From contig NZ_JAUFPL010000032.1 of the NCBI RefSeq assembly GCF_030409215.1, positions 315,638 through 379,637 of the forward strand: 64,000 nt of DNA, in the 5' to 3' direction. Below the pieces are notes generated by a model. That model ran no database searches. It was not told where the DNA came from and saw only the letters and a list, made by a program, of their open reading frames with translations. The position numbers and the translations under genes are program-made. This stretch comes from Halomonas ramblicola. Lineage in GTDB: Bacteria > Pseudomonadota > Gammaproteobacteria > Pseudomonadales > Halomonadaceae. Positions within the stretch are counted from its first letter, which is position 1, and every line of letters begins with the position of its first letter. Positions 25,957 through 33,718 of this stretch are shown piece by piece.

Positions 25957-27383
25957 GCGCTTGCTCCCTCTTTCAGTAGCTCTGCCACCTGTTCGGCGGC
26001 CAAGGCCCCGGATTCGATGGCTCCGTCGATGAACCCACGCCAACCGCTGGCGATATCCGCGGTCGCAAAATGAATATTGCCTTCGGCTTGCTGCAGTTCC
26101 TCGAAGGACTCGGTCAACCAGCCTGGACGATACATGCACCAGGTGCCGAGGGAGTAGGGATCGACATTCCAGTCATAGCTGACGAAATCGATGACCTCGG
26201 CGTCGGGCAGGTACTGGTTGACGGCTTCCTGAACGGCAACGGCATCGGTGGTATCGAGCAATTCTGGTGAAGCGCCGAAGCCCACCAGGATCTGGCTGTC
26301 CTCGTCGTCGTACTCGGTCCAGACGAAGGTCAGCGGCATGTCCTGGGTGCCGTGACCGAACATCAGCGGATGCTTGCCCTTGATGCGAGCATAGAGCTTG
26401 ACCCCTGAACCGGTATGGCGCTGCCGGCTGATCTCCATCTTGGTGTTGGAAATGGCGGGCGTATACTCGATCGTCGAGATCACATTCAGTGGCACCGCCA
26501 GGATCAGCTTCCTGCCGACATAAGTCTCGTTTCTGACGGTGGTTACTTGCACGTGATCATCCGTTTGCTCGACGCTCTTGACGGGCTGGCCGGTCTTGAA
26601 CTCCGCTTTGCTGTCCTCGTGCATTTTGGTCAACAGGGACTTGGTGCCTCCCTCGAAACGGAAGCGTCCCAGGTTGTCCCACATGAAAAACTGGTTGAAA
26701 CCAGCCAGCGCAATCCAGCGGAGCTGATCCAGATAGCTGCTGGTGTCCGTCGGACTGTGACCATTGATGGCGGCAAAACCGTTAAGCAGTACCTTCTGTT
26801 CGGCCGAGACATCCAGTTGTTCGATCGCTTCTTTGGCGGTCAGCCTGTCGAGCCCCTTGTCATCGGGAACGAACAGTGGGCTATAGGGGCGGGGCAGTGC
26901 CTCCCGGGCGGGAGCAAAGTAGGCCTCATTGGCCTCGTACATTACTTTCCAGTAGTCGTCCGGTGACCCCCCCCTTCGATGGCCTGGCTCGGGGTACCAG
27001 ACGTACTGGCTGGCGCTGAAGGCAGCGCTCTCCGTGATCGGGATCTGATAGCGCATCTTCTCGGCCCAGACATGGGGCTGTCCCCAGCCGATCCAGGTGC
27101 CCCCCAGATCGATGTCGTGGCCGGCGAAGTGGCTGGTGAAGCACCGTCCTCCCAGCCGGCTGCTGGCCTCCAGGTGCAACACCTTCAGGCCGGCCTGACT
27201 GGCGTTGCGGGCGGCCGTGACACCGGCAAAGCCGCTGCCCACGACGATCACGTCATAAGTGCCATCGTCTTCGGCGCTTTGGGCGCTCGAGGAAAAGCCA
27301 AGCGTTCCCGCGGCTACGCCTCCTGCCACCATGGCGCTAGAAGACTTCAAGAAGGCCCGACGATTCAATGTGTTGGTCATCAT
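25953..27383 (-). CDS. Tat-exported flavin amine oxidase/dehydrogenase
   Basis: A 476-residue flavoprotein of the amine oxidase (monoamine oxidase-like) family. The twin-arginine signal is NRRAFLKSSS (RR at 8-9), hydrophobic to about 30, with cleavage near 37 (AQSA). The FAD-binding loop is VGSGFAGVTAAR at about 48-58, followed by LEASSRLGGRCFT and DLGGTWIGWGQPHVW. The C-terminal IASGWRGFIDGAIESG closes the FAD site. It would be folded before export and work in the periplasm. Its promoter has the FeaR-like repeats. The overlapping cytochrome c gene suggests a dehydrogenase that does not make peroxide, like NicA2. An aromatic monoamine substrate is inferred from FeaB and FeaR. An alternative ATG at 27380 is equally possible. 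Confidence 0.9.
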   Translation of the reverse strand: MMTNTLNRRAFLKSSSAMVAGGVAAGTLGFSSSAQSAEDDGTYDVIVVGSGFAGVTAARNASQAGLKVLHLEASSRLGGRCFTSHFAGHDIDLGGTWIGWGQPHVWAEKMRYQIPITESAAFSASQYVWYPEPGHRRGGSPDDYWKVMYEANEAYFAPAREALPRPYSPLFVPDDKGLDRLTAKEAIEQLDVSAEQKVLLNGFAAINGHSPTDTSSYLDQLRWIALAGFNQFFMWDNLGRFRFEGGTKSLLTKMHEDSKAEFKTGQPVKSVEQTDDHVQVTTVRNETYVGRKLILAVPLNVISTIEYTPAISNTKMEISRQRHTGSGVKLYARIKGKHPLMFGHGTQDMPLTFVWTEYDDEDSQILVGFGASPELLDTTDAVAVQEAVNQYLPDAEVIDFVSYDWNVDPYSLGTWCMYRPGWLTESFEELQQAEGNIHFATADIASGWRGFIDGAIESGALAAEQVAELLKEGASA

Positions 27384-27464
27384 TGTTCTCCGTTGCGGGG
27401 TTATAGTTATGGTGGTCACGATCAGCCACTCTTCATGACGGTATCACCTGTGGAGTGGTGTCGT

Positions 27465-27533
27465 TTGTGCTGGCTTGCCAAAGAGTTGCCACTCCTTGCC
27501 AAGATGGAATATCACTTATGTTTCAATGTATTG
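27465..27533 (-). promoter_or_regulatory. FeaR-like promoter module of the amine oxidase operon
   Basis: On the minus strand are TGGCA-N8-CAA repeats 21 bp apart (TGGCA at 27501-27497 and 27480-27476), with a further TGGCA between them at 27491-27487, so three TGGCA are phased by 10-11 bp. CAATGTATTG lies at 27524-27533, 27 bp from the first repeat, matching the porin promoter. Confidence 0.7.
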
Positions 27534-27562
27534 TGAACGGGTCGGCAGTTGGTGGGGAGGGT

Positions 27563-27585
27563 GGCATCATTCTCTCGGTGATGCC
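27563..27585. terminator. Hairpin between luxR and the amine oxidase operon
   Basis: GGCATCA-N9-TGATGCC forms a small stem about 107 bp downstream of the LuxR stop codon and upstream of the amine oxidase promoter. No T-tract follows, so it is a weak terminator candidate that may separate the two loci. Confidence 0.35.
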
Positions 27586-27691
27586 GTGATCAGCGGGCGG
27601 GGCCGTTCGGGACAACCCCGATAAGCCGGCACGACTCGGAGAAGTGAGGGAGTTTTCGAAGGACCGGTAAGTGAGGGGGGGGAACGCTCGG

Positions 27692-28486
27692 TCAGTGCCG
27701 CCGACACAGCGCCACCAGCCTGGCTTTCGAGGGCACCCCCAGCTTGGCGTAGGCGCGCTTGCGGTAGGTCTCGGCAGTGGAGAGGGCGATATCGAGCTCG
27801 GCCGCGGCGCTCTTCAGGGTGTGGCCGCGCAGCAGGAAGAGGCAGAGCTGGCGCTCGCGCTCGGAGAGCGGGGCGAGCACGGCGGCTTCCTCTGAGCTGG
27901 GCTGATGGTCAGCAGACCGCGCGTCGCCACCGTGGTGACGATAGTGGCGCCGGATCAGGTTGGCCAGCAGCGGGGCCAGGGCGTTGAGGCCGGCCAGGTC
28001 GGCGCGGGTGAAGGGACCGGCCTGGCTGCCCCGATAGAGATTGAGGTAGTAGGCGCCGGCCTCACCGGGAATGGCCAGCGAGACCTTGTCGACCAGGTCG
28101 GGAAAGGCGAAGAGATGGCTGCGGTAGGCCGACGGCATGGCCTCGGCCTGCATGGGCGTCAGCTCGGCCTCGCCGATGTCACCCCCGGCGTCCACCAGCC
28201 GGCGCAGCCGCTGGTAGTTGGGATCCTGGCGGAACAGGCCGCCAGCGTAGAGTTCGGCCAGGCGGTCGGCGACCCGCGGCGCGCGCTCGTTGGCGGCGAG
28301 CAGGCAGTCCACCGCGTCGTCGCCGGCGTAGGCGAAGATCATGCACTGCTCGATGCCCACCGCCCGGCGCAACAGGGCGAGCAGCTGCTCGTCGAAGCCC
28401 GCCTCGCCCAGGGTCGCCACGCAGGCGGCCAGGGCCGGCATCAGCTCGGGCCAGTCGAGGGTGGCATCGGCGCTGGGGTCGCTCAT
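27692..28486 (-). CDS. LuxR-family regulator divergent from FAD monooxygenase
   Basis: The ATG at 28486 has GAGGAG 10 bases upstream and gives 264 residues; the open frame runs a further 46 codons. The LuxR helix-turn-helix is at the C-terminus (LSERERQLCLFLLRGHTLKSAAAELDIALSTAETYRKRAYAKLGV). The N-terminal part is a ligand- or signal-sensing domain without a phospho-acceptor motif. It faces the FAD monooxygenase gene across a 121-bp gap that holds a palindrome at 28520-28540, so it is the likely regulator of that gene pair. Confidence 0.85.
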   Translation of the reverse strand: MSDPSADATLDWPELMPALAACVATLGEAGFDEQLLALLRRAVGIEQCMIFAYAGDDAVDCLLAANERAPRVADRLAELYAGGLFRQDPNYQRLRRLVDAGGDIGEAELTPMQAEAMPSAYRSHLFAFPDLVDKVSLAIPGEAGAYYLNLYRGSQAGPFTRADLAGLNALAPLLANLIRRHYRHHGGDARSADHQPSSEEAAVLAPLSERERQLCLFLLRGHTLKSAAAELDIALSTAETYRKRAYAKLGVPSKARLVALCRRH

Positions 28487-28519
28487 GGCGCGGACTCCTC
28501 GTGGTGGGGGGCGTGGCCT

Positions 28520-28540
28520 TGTCCCGGTTTCTACGGGACA
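28520..28540. promoter_or_regulatory. Palindrome between luxR and FAD monooxygenase
   Basis: TGTCCCG-N7-CGGGACA, perfect arms, lies in the middle of the divergent promoter region. LuxR-type operators are often dyads near 20 bp, so this is a candidate site for the neighbouring regulator. Confidence 0.45.
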
Positions 28541-28607
28541 GTCAGGCGTTCGCCGGCGGGGTAGGCTGGAGGCGGACTCGACAACAACCCCGACAGGAGA
28601 GTGCCCC

Positions 28608-30305
28608 ATGCGACCCGCCGGCAAGGGCGAGCACGACTCGCTCTACTTCGATTATCCCCATTTCCCCTTCGTGCGTCCTCCCGAGCTCGCGGGCGAGGCG
28701 GTGCGCCACCGGGTGGCCATCGTCGGCGCCGGGCCGGTGGGCGTTACCGCCGCCCTCGAGCTGGCCCGCCACGGCATCGCCTCGGTGGTGCTCGACGACA
28801 AGGCCACCGTCAATGACGGCTCCCGGGCGATCTGCATCTCCCGCCACAGCCTCGAGATCCTCCAGCAGCTCGGCGTCGATGCGCCCTTCACCGCCAAGGG
28901 GCTGGGCTGGACCCAGGGGCGTACCTACTTCCGCGACCACGAGATCCTGCGCTTCCGGATGCCGCACTCCGAGCAAGAGCGCTACCATCCGATGTACAAC
29001 CTCCAGCAGCAGTACATCGAGCGGTTCCTGATCGACAAGGCCGCGGCGAGCGAGCTGATCGAGCTGCGCTGGCAGAGTGCCGTGACCGGTGTGAGCCAGG
29101 ACGACGACGGCGTGACTCTTCAGGTGACCACGCCCGAAGGGGATTATCGGCTCGAGTGTGACTACCTGCTGGCCGCCGACGGGGCACGCAGCGTGGTGCG
29201 CAAGGCCTTCGGCCTGGCGCTGCACGGTGAGGCCTACGAGGGGCGTTACGTCATCGCCGACGTGCGCCTCGAGTCCGACTTCCCCACCGAGCGGCGCGCC
29301 TTCTTCCACTCCCGGGCCGTGCCCGACTCCACCCTGCTGGTGCACAAGCAGCCCGACGACATCTGGCGCATCGACTACCAGCTCGGTCCCGACGAGGACC
29401 CGGAGGCCGAGGTGGCCGAAGCGCGAATCCGCGAGCGGGTCGGCCGGATCGTGCGCGAGGTGCTTGCGGAAGAAGGCGACTGGGAGCTGGAGTGGTGGAG
29501 CCTCTACAAGGCCTACACCCTGGCGCTGGACGACTATCGGCATGGCCGGGTGCTGTTTATCGGCGACAGCGCCCACCTGGTGCCGATCTTCGGCGTGCGC
29601 GGCCTCAACAACGGCCTGGCCGATGCCGCCAATGCCGGCTGGAAGCTGGCCTGGGTGCTGAAGGGCCTGGCCCCCGAGCGGCTGCTCGACAGCTACAGCC
29701 CCGAGCGGCGCGGCGCCACCCTGGACGTCTTCGCCAACGCCGGCAAGAGCACCCGCTTCATGACCCCGCCGAGCCGCGGCTACCGACTGATGCGCGATGC
29801 GGCCCTGGCCCTGGCGCTGCACAACGACTACGCCAGCGGCTTCGCCGACCCGCGCCAGGTCACCCCCTATACCTATGCCGAGAGCCCGCTGACCCCGGAC
29901 GACGACCCCGGCTTCGCCGCCGGGCCGATCCCCGGGGCGCCGCTGGTCAACCGTCGCCTGGGTGAGAACGACTTCCTGCTCGACCACCTGGGCACAGGCT
30001 TCAACCTGCTGCATTTCAGCGCGACGGGAGGGGTCGAGCCGGCGCTGCAGCAGCGTATCGAGGATTTCCAGATGCAAGGCATCGACCTCACCCTGCTGCG
30101 CGTGGCCCGTGAGCCGGGCGGCGAGGGCGTGCTGGCCGATCCCGATGGCAGCCTCTTTGCTGGCTACGGCGCCGAGCCGGGCACGGCTTACCTTGTGCGC
30201 CCCGACCGTCATGTGGCGGCGCGCTGGAACTCTCTCGATCCCGCCGCCCTCGACCCTGCCCTGAACCTTGCACAAGGTTGGGCCCTGGAAGGAGAAAGAT
30301 CATGA
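28608..30305 (+). CDS. FAD-dependent aromatic monooxygenase (MhpA/MhaA-like), copy 1
   Basis: A 565-residue single-component-type flavin hydroxylase. Marks are the FAD loop VAIVGAGPVGVTAALELARHG near 38, the DG motif CDYLLAADGARSVVRK near 185, and the GD motif RVLFIGDSAHLVPIFGVRGLNNGLADAANAGWKLA near 310-345. ACAGGAG precedes the ATG. The next gene overlaps by ATGA and encodes a 68-residue small partner. In Pseudomonas putida U, 3-hydroxyphenylacetate is hydroxylated to homogentisate by a flavoprotein plus a small coupling protein, MhaA/MhaB. A related role is inferred, but this copy is distinct from the one beside hmgA (35264), so its substrate may differ. Confidence 0.87.
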   Translation: MRPAGKGEHDSLYFDYPHFPFVRPPELAGEAVRHRVAIVGAGPVGVTAALELARHGIASVVLDDKATVNDGSRAICISRHSLEILQQLGVDAPFTAKGLGWTQGRTYFRDHEILRFRMPHSEQERYHPMYNLQQQYIERFLIDKAAASELIELRWQSAVTGVSQDDDGVTLQVTTPEGDYRLECDYLLAADGARSVVRKAFGLALHGEAYEGRYVIADVRLESDFPTERRAFFHSRAVPDSTLLVHKQPDDIWRIDYQLGPDEDPEAEVAEARIRERVGRIVREVLAEEGDWELEWWSLYKAYTLALDDYRHGRVLFIGDSAHLVPIFGVRGLNNGLADAANAGWKLAWVLKGLAPERLLDSYSPERRGATLDVFANAGKSTRFMTPPSRGYRLMRDAALALALHNDYASGFADPRQVTPYTYAESPLTPDDDPGFAAGPIPGAPLVNRRLGENDFLLDHLGTGFNLLHFSATGGVEPALQQRIEDFQMQGIDLTLLRVAREPGGEGVLADPDGSLFAGYGAEPGTAYLVRPDRHVAARWNSLDPAALDPALNLAQGWALEGERS

Positions 30306-30508
30306 CCGATACGACACTGCCCTTCGCCGACCTGGAGCGGGTCTACGAGCGCCTGGCCGAGGCCATCGACGCCCTGCCGGAGGCGCAGGAGAGCCACTTC
30401 CTCGCCCAACTGGCGCTGGCGCTGGCCCATCGGGTGCCCGATGTCGACCAAGTGATGGCCGCCATCGAGGAGGCCCGCCGCGGCGCTGCGGACACCGACT
30501 CCGGCTGA
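30302..30508 (+). CDS. Small partner protein of FAD monooxygenase (DUF2783-like), copy 1
   Basis: A 68-residue acidic, helical protein (LPFADLERVYERLAEAIDALPEAQESHFLAQLALALAHRVPDVDQVMAAIEEARRG) whose start overlaps the monooxygenase stop as ATGA. Its layout, LxxxYxxLxxAxxxLxxxxSxxxxAxLxLxLAxxxxDxxxVxxAI, resembles the protein at 35050 and the DUF2783 group. I infer that it is a coupling or stability subunit like MhaB. No catalytic residues are evident. Recurrence of the same gene pair twice in the window supports a real functional link. Confidence 0.75.
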   Translation: MTDTTLPFADLERVYERLAEAIDALPEAQESHFLAQLALALAHRVPDVDQVMAAIEEARRGAADTDSG

Positions 30509-30533
30509 TGATACCCGCTACCTATCCCATGCT

Positions 30534-30557
30534 GAGCCCTCGTGTAAGCGAGGGCTC
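30534..30557. terminator. Hairpin between small partner gene and exporter
   Basis: GAGCCCTCG-N6-CGAGGGCTC, perfect 9-bp arms, sits in the 102-bp gap between convergent genes. No T-tract is seen, but it can serve both directions. Confidence 0.55.
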
Positions 30558-30610
30558 GCTTCGTCGATGGCGCCTCGAAAAGACGGGGCCACCAAACACC
30601 ATCGCTTGCG

Positions 30611-31828
30611 CTAGCCGGTATCCCGTGCCTTGGGCATGATCGTCGCGCGGCCGGTATTCACCAGCCCCCGATAGGCCAGCAGGGCCAGCACGCCACCCAG
30701 GCCGATGGCGATCGCCATGGTGTGGGAGGTGCCGTCGTGGAACTGACCGACCAGGGCGCCGCCCAGGGCGGCGAGGGTCATCTGCAGGAAACCGAACAGC
30801 GAGGAGGCCGAGCCGGCGCACTCCGGGTTGGGGGCCAGGGCGCCGGCCATGCTCTGGGGCATGACGATGCCGAAGCCGATCATGTAGAGCACGTGGGGGG
30901 CGATCACCGCCCAGGGCGAGTAGACGCCGAGCAGCGACAGGGCCGCCATACTCGCGCCGCTCAGGGCGCAGAGCCGGGTGGCGTGCCGGAGCAGGCGGTC
31001 GCGCCCCAGGCGGTGGCTGTAGCGGCCGCTGATCAGGCTGCCGCTGAAGAAGCCGCCGACGATCAGCGTGAAGAGCACGCCGTAGAGTCCTGGCGAGACC
31101 CCCATGAACTCGATGAGCACGAAGGAGGAGCCGGAGAGGAAGGCGAACATCCCGGCGAAGGCCGCGGCGTTGGTGAGGGTGTAGCCGACGAAGGCGCGCT
31201 GGCCGAGCAGCAGGCGGTAGTTGGCCAGGATGGCGCGGGGGGCGATCGACTGGCGGCGCTCGACGGGCAGGGGCTCGGGCAGCAGCCAGACGAGGATCGC
31301 CAGCATCACCACCGCATAGCCGGCCAGCAGCAGGAAGATCGATTGCCAGCCGAAGACCAGCAGCAGCCCGGCCCCCACCACCGGGGCCAGGGCCGGCGCC
31401 ATGGCCATGGTGCTGGCCATGTAGGAGAGCACCCGGGCGGCCTCCAGGGGGCCATGGATGTCGCGCACCGCGGCGCGCCCCAGTACCGGCCCGGCGGCGC
31501 CACCCAGGGCCTGCAGGAAGCGTCCCGCCAGCAGCCACTCGACATCGGGGGCGAAGGCGCACAGCACGCTGGCCAGCAGGAAGAGGGCGAAGCCGGCGAT
31601 CATCACCGGGCGGCGCCCGAAGCGGTCGGAGAGCGGGCCGCAGAACAGCTGGGCCAGGGCGAAGCCGGCCATGTAGAAGCTCAGGGTCAGCTGGACCCGG
31701 TCGGGCCCGGTGCCCAGCGCCTCGGCCATGGCGGGCATGGCCGGCAGGTACATGTCGGTGGCCAGCGGCCCCAGGGCGGTCAGCGCCGCGAGCACCGCCA
31801 CGGTGGCGGGGGAGGTCAATCTCAGCAA
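30611..31828 (-). CDS. Bcr/CflA-family MFS exporter
   Basis: A 405-residue transporter of the drug:proton antiporter-1 Bcr/CflA type, with 12 hydrophobic segments. Family motifs are LTALGPLATDMYLPAMPAMAEALG near the N-terminus and GPLSDRFGRRPVMIAGFALF near 65-85. The first ATG in frame falls inside helix 1, so a TTG at 31828 with AGGAG 8 bases upstream is chosen. It is the last gene of the homogentisate run. Export of an aromatic intermediate or drug resistance are both possible; the substrate is unknown. Confidence 0.85.
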   Translation of the reverse strand: MLRLTSPATVAVLAALTALGPLATDMYLPAMPAMAEALGTGPDRVQLTLSFYMAGFALAQLFCGPLSDRFGRRPVMIAGFALFLLASVLCAFAPDVEWLLAGRFLQALGGAAGPVLGRAAVRDIHGPLEAARVLSYMASTMAMAPALAPVVGAGLLLVFGWQSIFLLLAGYAVVMLAILVWLLPEPLPVERRQSIAPRAILANYRLLLGQRAFVGYTLTNAAAFAGMFAFLSGSSFVLIEFMGVSPGLYGVLFTLIVGGFFSGSLISGRYSHRLGRDRLLRHATRLCALSGASMAALSLLGVYSPWAVIAPHVLYMIGFGIVMPQSMAGALAPNPECAGSASSLFGFLQMTLAALGGALVGQFHDGTSHTMAIAIGLGGVLALLAYRGLVNTGRATIMPKARDTG

Positions 31829-31894
31829 CCCGGCTCTCCTTGGGCACGGCGGAGGCCTCGCCGGACCCGGCAGACTGGTGAAGGAACGAGAGAC

Positions 31895-31926
31895 GGGCGC
31901 GGCATCCTGATCGGGATGCCGCGCCC
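31895..31926. terminator. Hairpin between maiA and the exporter
   Basis: A 13-bp GC-rich stem (31895-31907 with 31914-31926) and a 6-base loop lie 25 bp after the maiA stop codon. It probably reduces read-through into the exporter gene, but there is no T-tract on the minus strand. Confidence 0.55.
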
Positions 31927-31951
31927 ACTTTGTTAGCCCGCTTATTATACC

Positions 31952-32596
31952 TCAGCCGGCGTCGGGCTGCTCGCTCGGGGCGGCCCTCTGGAAAGCCTGC
32001 AGTGCCCGGCAGTTGGCGGTGATGCGCCGGATCCGCGGGTAGGGCGAGAGGTCGCACTCGAAGCGTTCGGCGTTGAACACCTGGGGCACCAGGCAGACGT
32101 CGGCGAGCGTCGGGGTGTCGCCGTGGCAGTAGTCGCCGCTGCCCGCCTCCCGGGAGAGCATCGCCTCCAGGGCGTCGAAGCCGGTGGCCACCCAGTGGCG
32201 GTACCAGGCCTGCTTGGCGTCCTCGTCCAGCTTGAGTTCGTGGACCAGGTACTTGAGCACCCGTAGGTTGTTGAGCGGATGGATCTCGCAGGCCACCTGC
32301 TGGGCCAGGGCCCGCACCCGGGCGCGTTCCGCCGGCTCCTGAGGCAGCAGCGCGGGGCTGGGGTGGACTTCCTCCAGGTACTCGCAGATCGCCAGCGACT
32401 GGGTCAGCACCGTGCCGTCGTCGGTGACCAGCGCCGGCACCAGCCCCTGGGGGTTGCGGGCGAGATAGGCCTCGCCACGCTGCTCGCCCTTCACCAGGTT
32501 GACCGGGATCTGGTCGTAGCCCAGGTCCTTGAGGTTCAGGGCGATGCGCACCCGGTAGGCGGCCGACGAGCGGAAGTAGCCGTAGAGCGTCGTCAT
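31952..32596 (-). CDS. maiA: Maleylacetoacetate isomerase
   Basis: A 214-residue zeta-class glutathione S-transferase fold that converts 4-maleylacetoacetate to 4-fumarylacetoacetate using glutathione. The zeta-class active-site motif SSAAYRVRIALNLK (residues 10-23) is intact, and the N-terminal glutathione-binding part has NPQGLVPAL and LTQSLAICEYL. It follows fahA by 31 bp in the same direction. Length is normal. Confidence 0.95.
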   Translation of the reverse strand: MTTLYGYFRSSAAYRVRIALNLKDLGYDQIPVNLVKGEQRGEAYLARNPQGLVPALVTDDGTVLTQSLAICEYLEEVHPSPALLPQEPAERARVRALAQQVACEIHPLNNLRVLKYLVHELKLDEDAKQAWYRHWVATGFDALEAMLSREAGSGDYCHGDTPTLADVCLVPQVFNAERFECDLSPYPRIRRITANCRALQAFQRAAPSEQPDAG

Positions 32597-32627
32597 ATGC
32601 CGGTTTCCTTTGCTGGGGATCTCGGGC

Positions 32628-33647
32628 TCAGTGTGGCTGATATTTCACCACCTGTTGGTCGATGGCGCCGAAGATGCTCTTTCCCTCGCGGTCGAACATC
32701 TCGATACGCACCCGGTCGCCGAAGCGCATAAAGGGGGTGCGAACTTGACCATGAAGAATCTGCTCCACCATGCGCACTTCGGCCAGGCAGCTGTAGCCCA
32801 CGCCGCCCTCGGCCACCGGCTTGCCGGGGCCGCCATCGGCGTCCGGGTTGGAGACGGTGCCGGAACCGACCACGGCGCCGGCGCCCAGGTAGCGGGTCCG
32901 GGCGGCATGCGCTACCAGCTGGGGGAAGCCGAAGATCATGTCGGGGCCGGCCTCGGGCTCGCCGAACTTCTCGCCGTTGAGGTGTACGGTGAGCGGCAGG
33001 TGGACCCGGCCGTCCTTCCAGGCGTCGCCCAGCTCGTCGGGGGTCACGCAGATCGGCGAGAAGCTGGAGGCGGGCTTGGCCTGGAAGAAGCCGAAGCCCT
33101 TGGCCAGCTCGCCGGGGATCAGGCCGCGCAGGCTGACGTCGTTGACCAGCATGAGCAGCTTGATGTGGCCGGCGGCCCGCTCGGGGGTGACGCCCATGGG
33201 CACGTCGTCGGTGATCACCGCGATCTCGCCCTCGAAATCGATGCCGTGCTCTTCGCTCACCGCCTCGATGTCGTCGGTGGGGGCGATGAAGCGGTCGCCG
33301 CCGCCCTGGTACATCAGCGGATCGGTCCAGAAGGTCTCCGGCATCTCGGCGTTGCGGGCCTGGCGCACCAGCTTGACGTGGTTGAGATAGGCGGAGCCGT
33401 CGGCCCAGTTGTAGGTGCGCGGCAGCGGCGAGTGCAGCTTGCCCGGGTCGAGGTCGAAGGCACCCTCGGCCTGGCCGGCGTTGAGGGCGGTATAGCGCTC
33501 CTCCAGCTTGGGGTTCAGGGTGTCCCAGTTCTCGATGGCCTGCTGCAGGGTGGCGGCGATGTCGGTGGCGCGCACGGCGCGCTTCAGGTCGCGGGAGACG
33601 ACGATCAGTTCGCCGTCACGGCCTTGCTTGAGGGTCGCGAGTTTCAT
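32628..33647 (-). CDS. fahA: Fumarylacetoacetate hydrolase family protein
   Basis: A 339-residue protein of the FAH fold, which cleaves fumarylacetoacetate to fumarate and acetoacetate in the last step of the homogentisate route. The C-terminal FAH core shows HGIDFEGEIAVITDD near 133 with the metal-binding acidic residues, LLMLVNDVSLRGL near 165, FQAKPASSFSP, and GSGTVSNPDADGG near 265. It is the bacterial short form, not the longer animal type. It lies between hmgA and maiA, which fixes the pathway. Confidence 0.93.
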   Translation of the reverse strand: MKLATLKQGRDGELIVVSRDLKRAVRATDIAATLQQAIENWDTLNPKLEERYTALNAGQAEGAFDLDPGKLHSPLPRTYNWADGSAYLNHVKLVRQARNAEMPETFWTDPLMYQGGGDRFIAPTDDIEAVSEEHGIDFEGEIAVITDDVPMGVTPERAAGHIKLLMLVNDVSLRGLIPGELAKGFGFFQAKPASSFSPICVTPDELGDAWKDGRVHLPLTVHLNGEKFGEPEAGPDMIFGFPQLVAHAARTRYLGAGAVVGSGTVSNPDADGGPGKPVAEGGVGYSCLAEVRMVEQILHGQVRTPFMRFGDRVRIEMFDREGKSIFGAIDQQVVKYQPH

Positions 33648-33718
33648 CTTGTCTCGATCCTTTCATCAGGGGCGAGGCCCGTTGCGCCTCGCTCGTTAGG
33701 TGTTGAAGGTTTCCCGGA

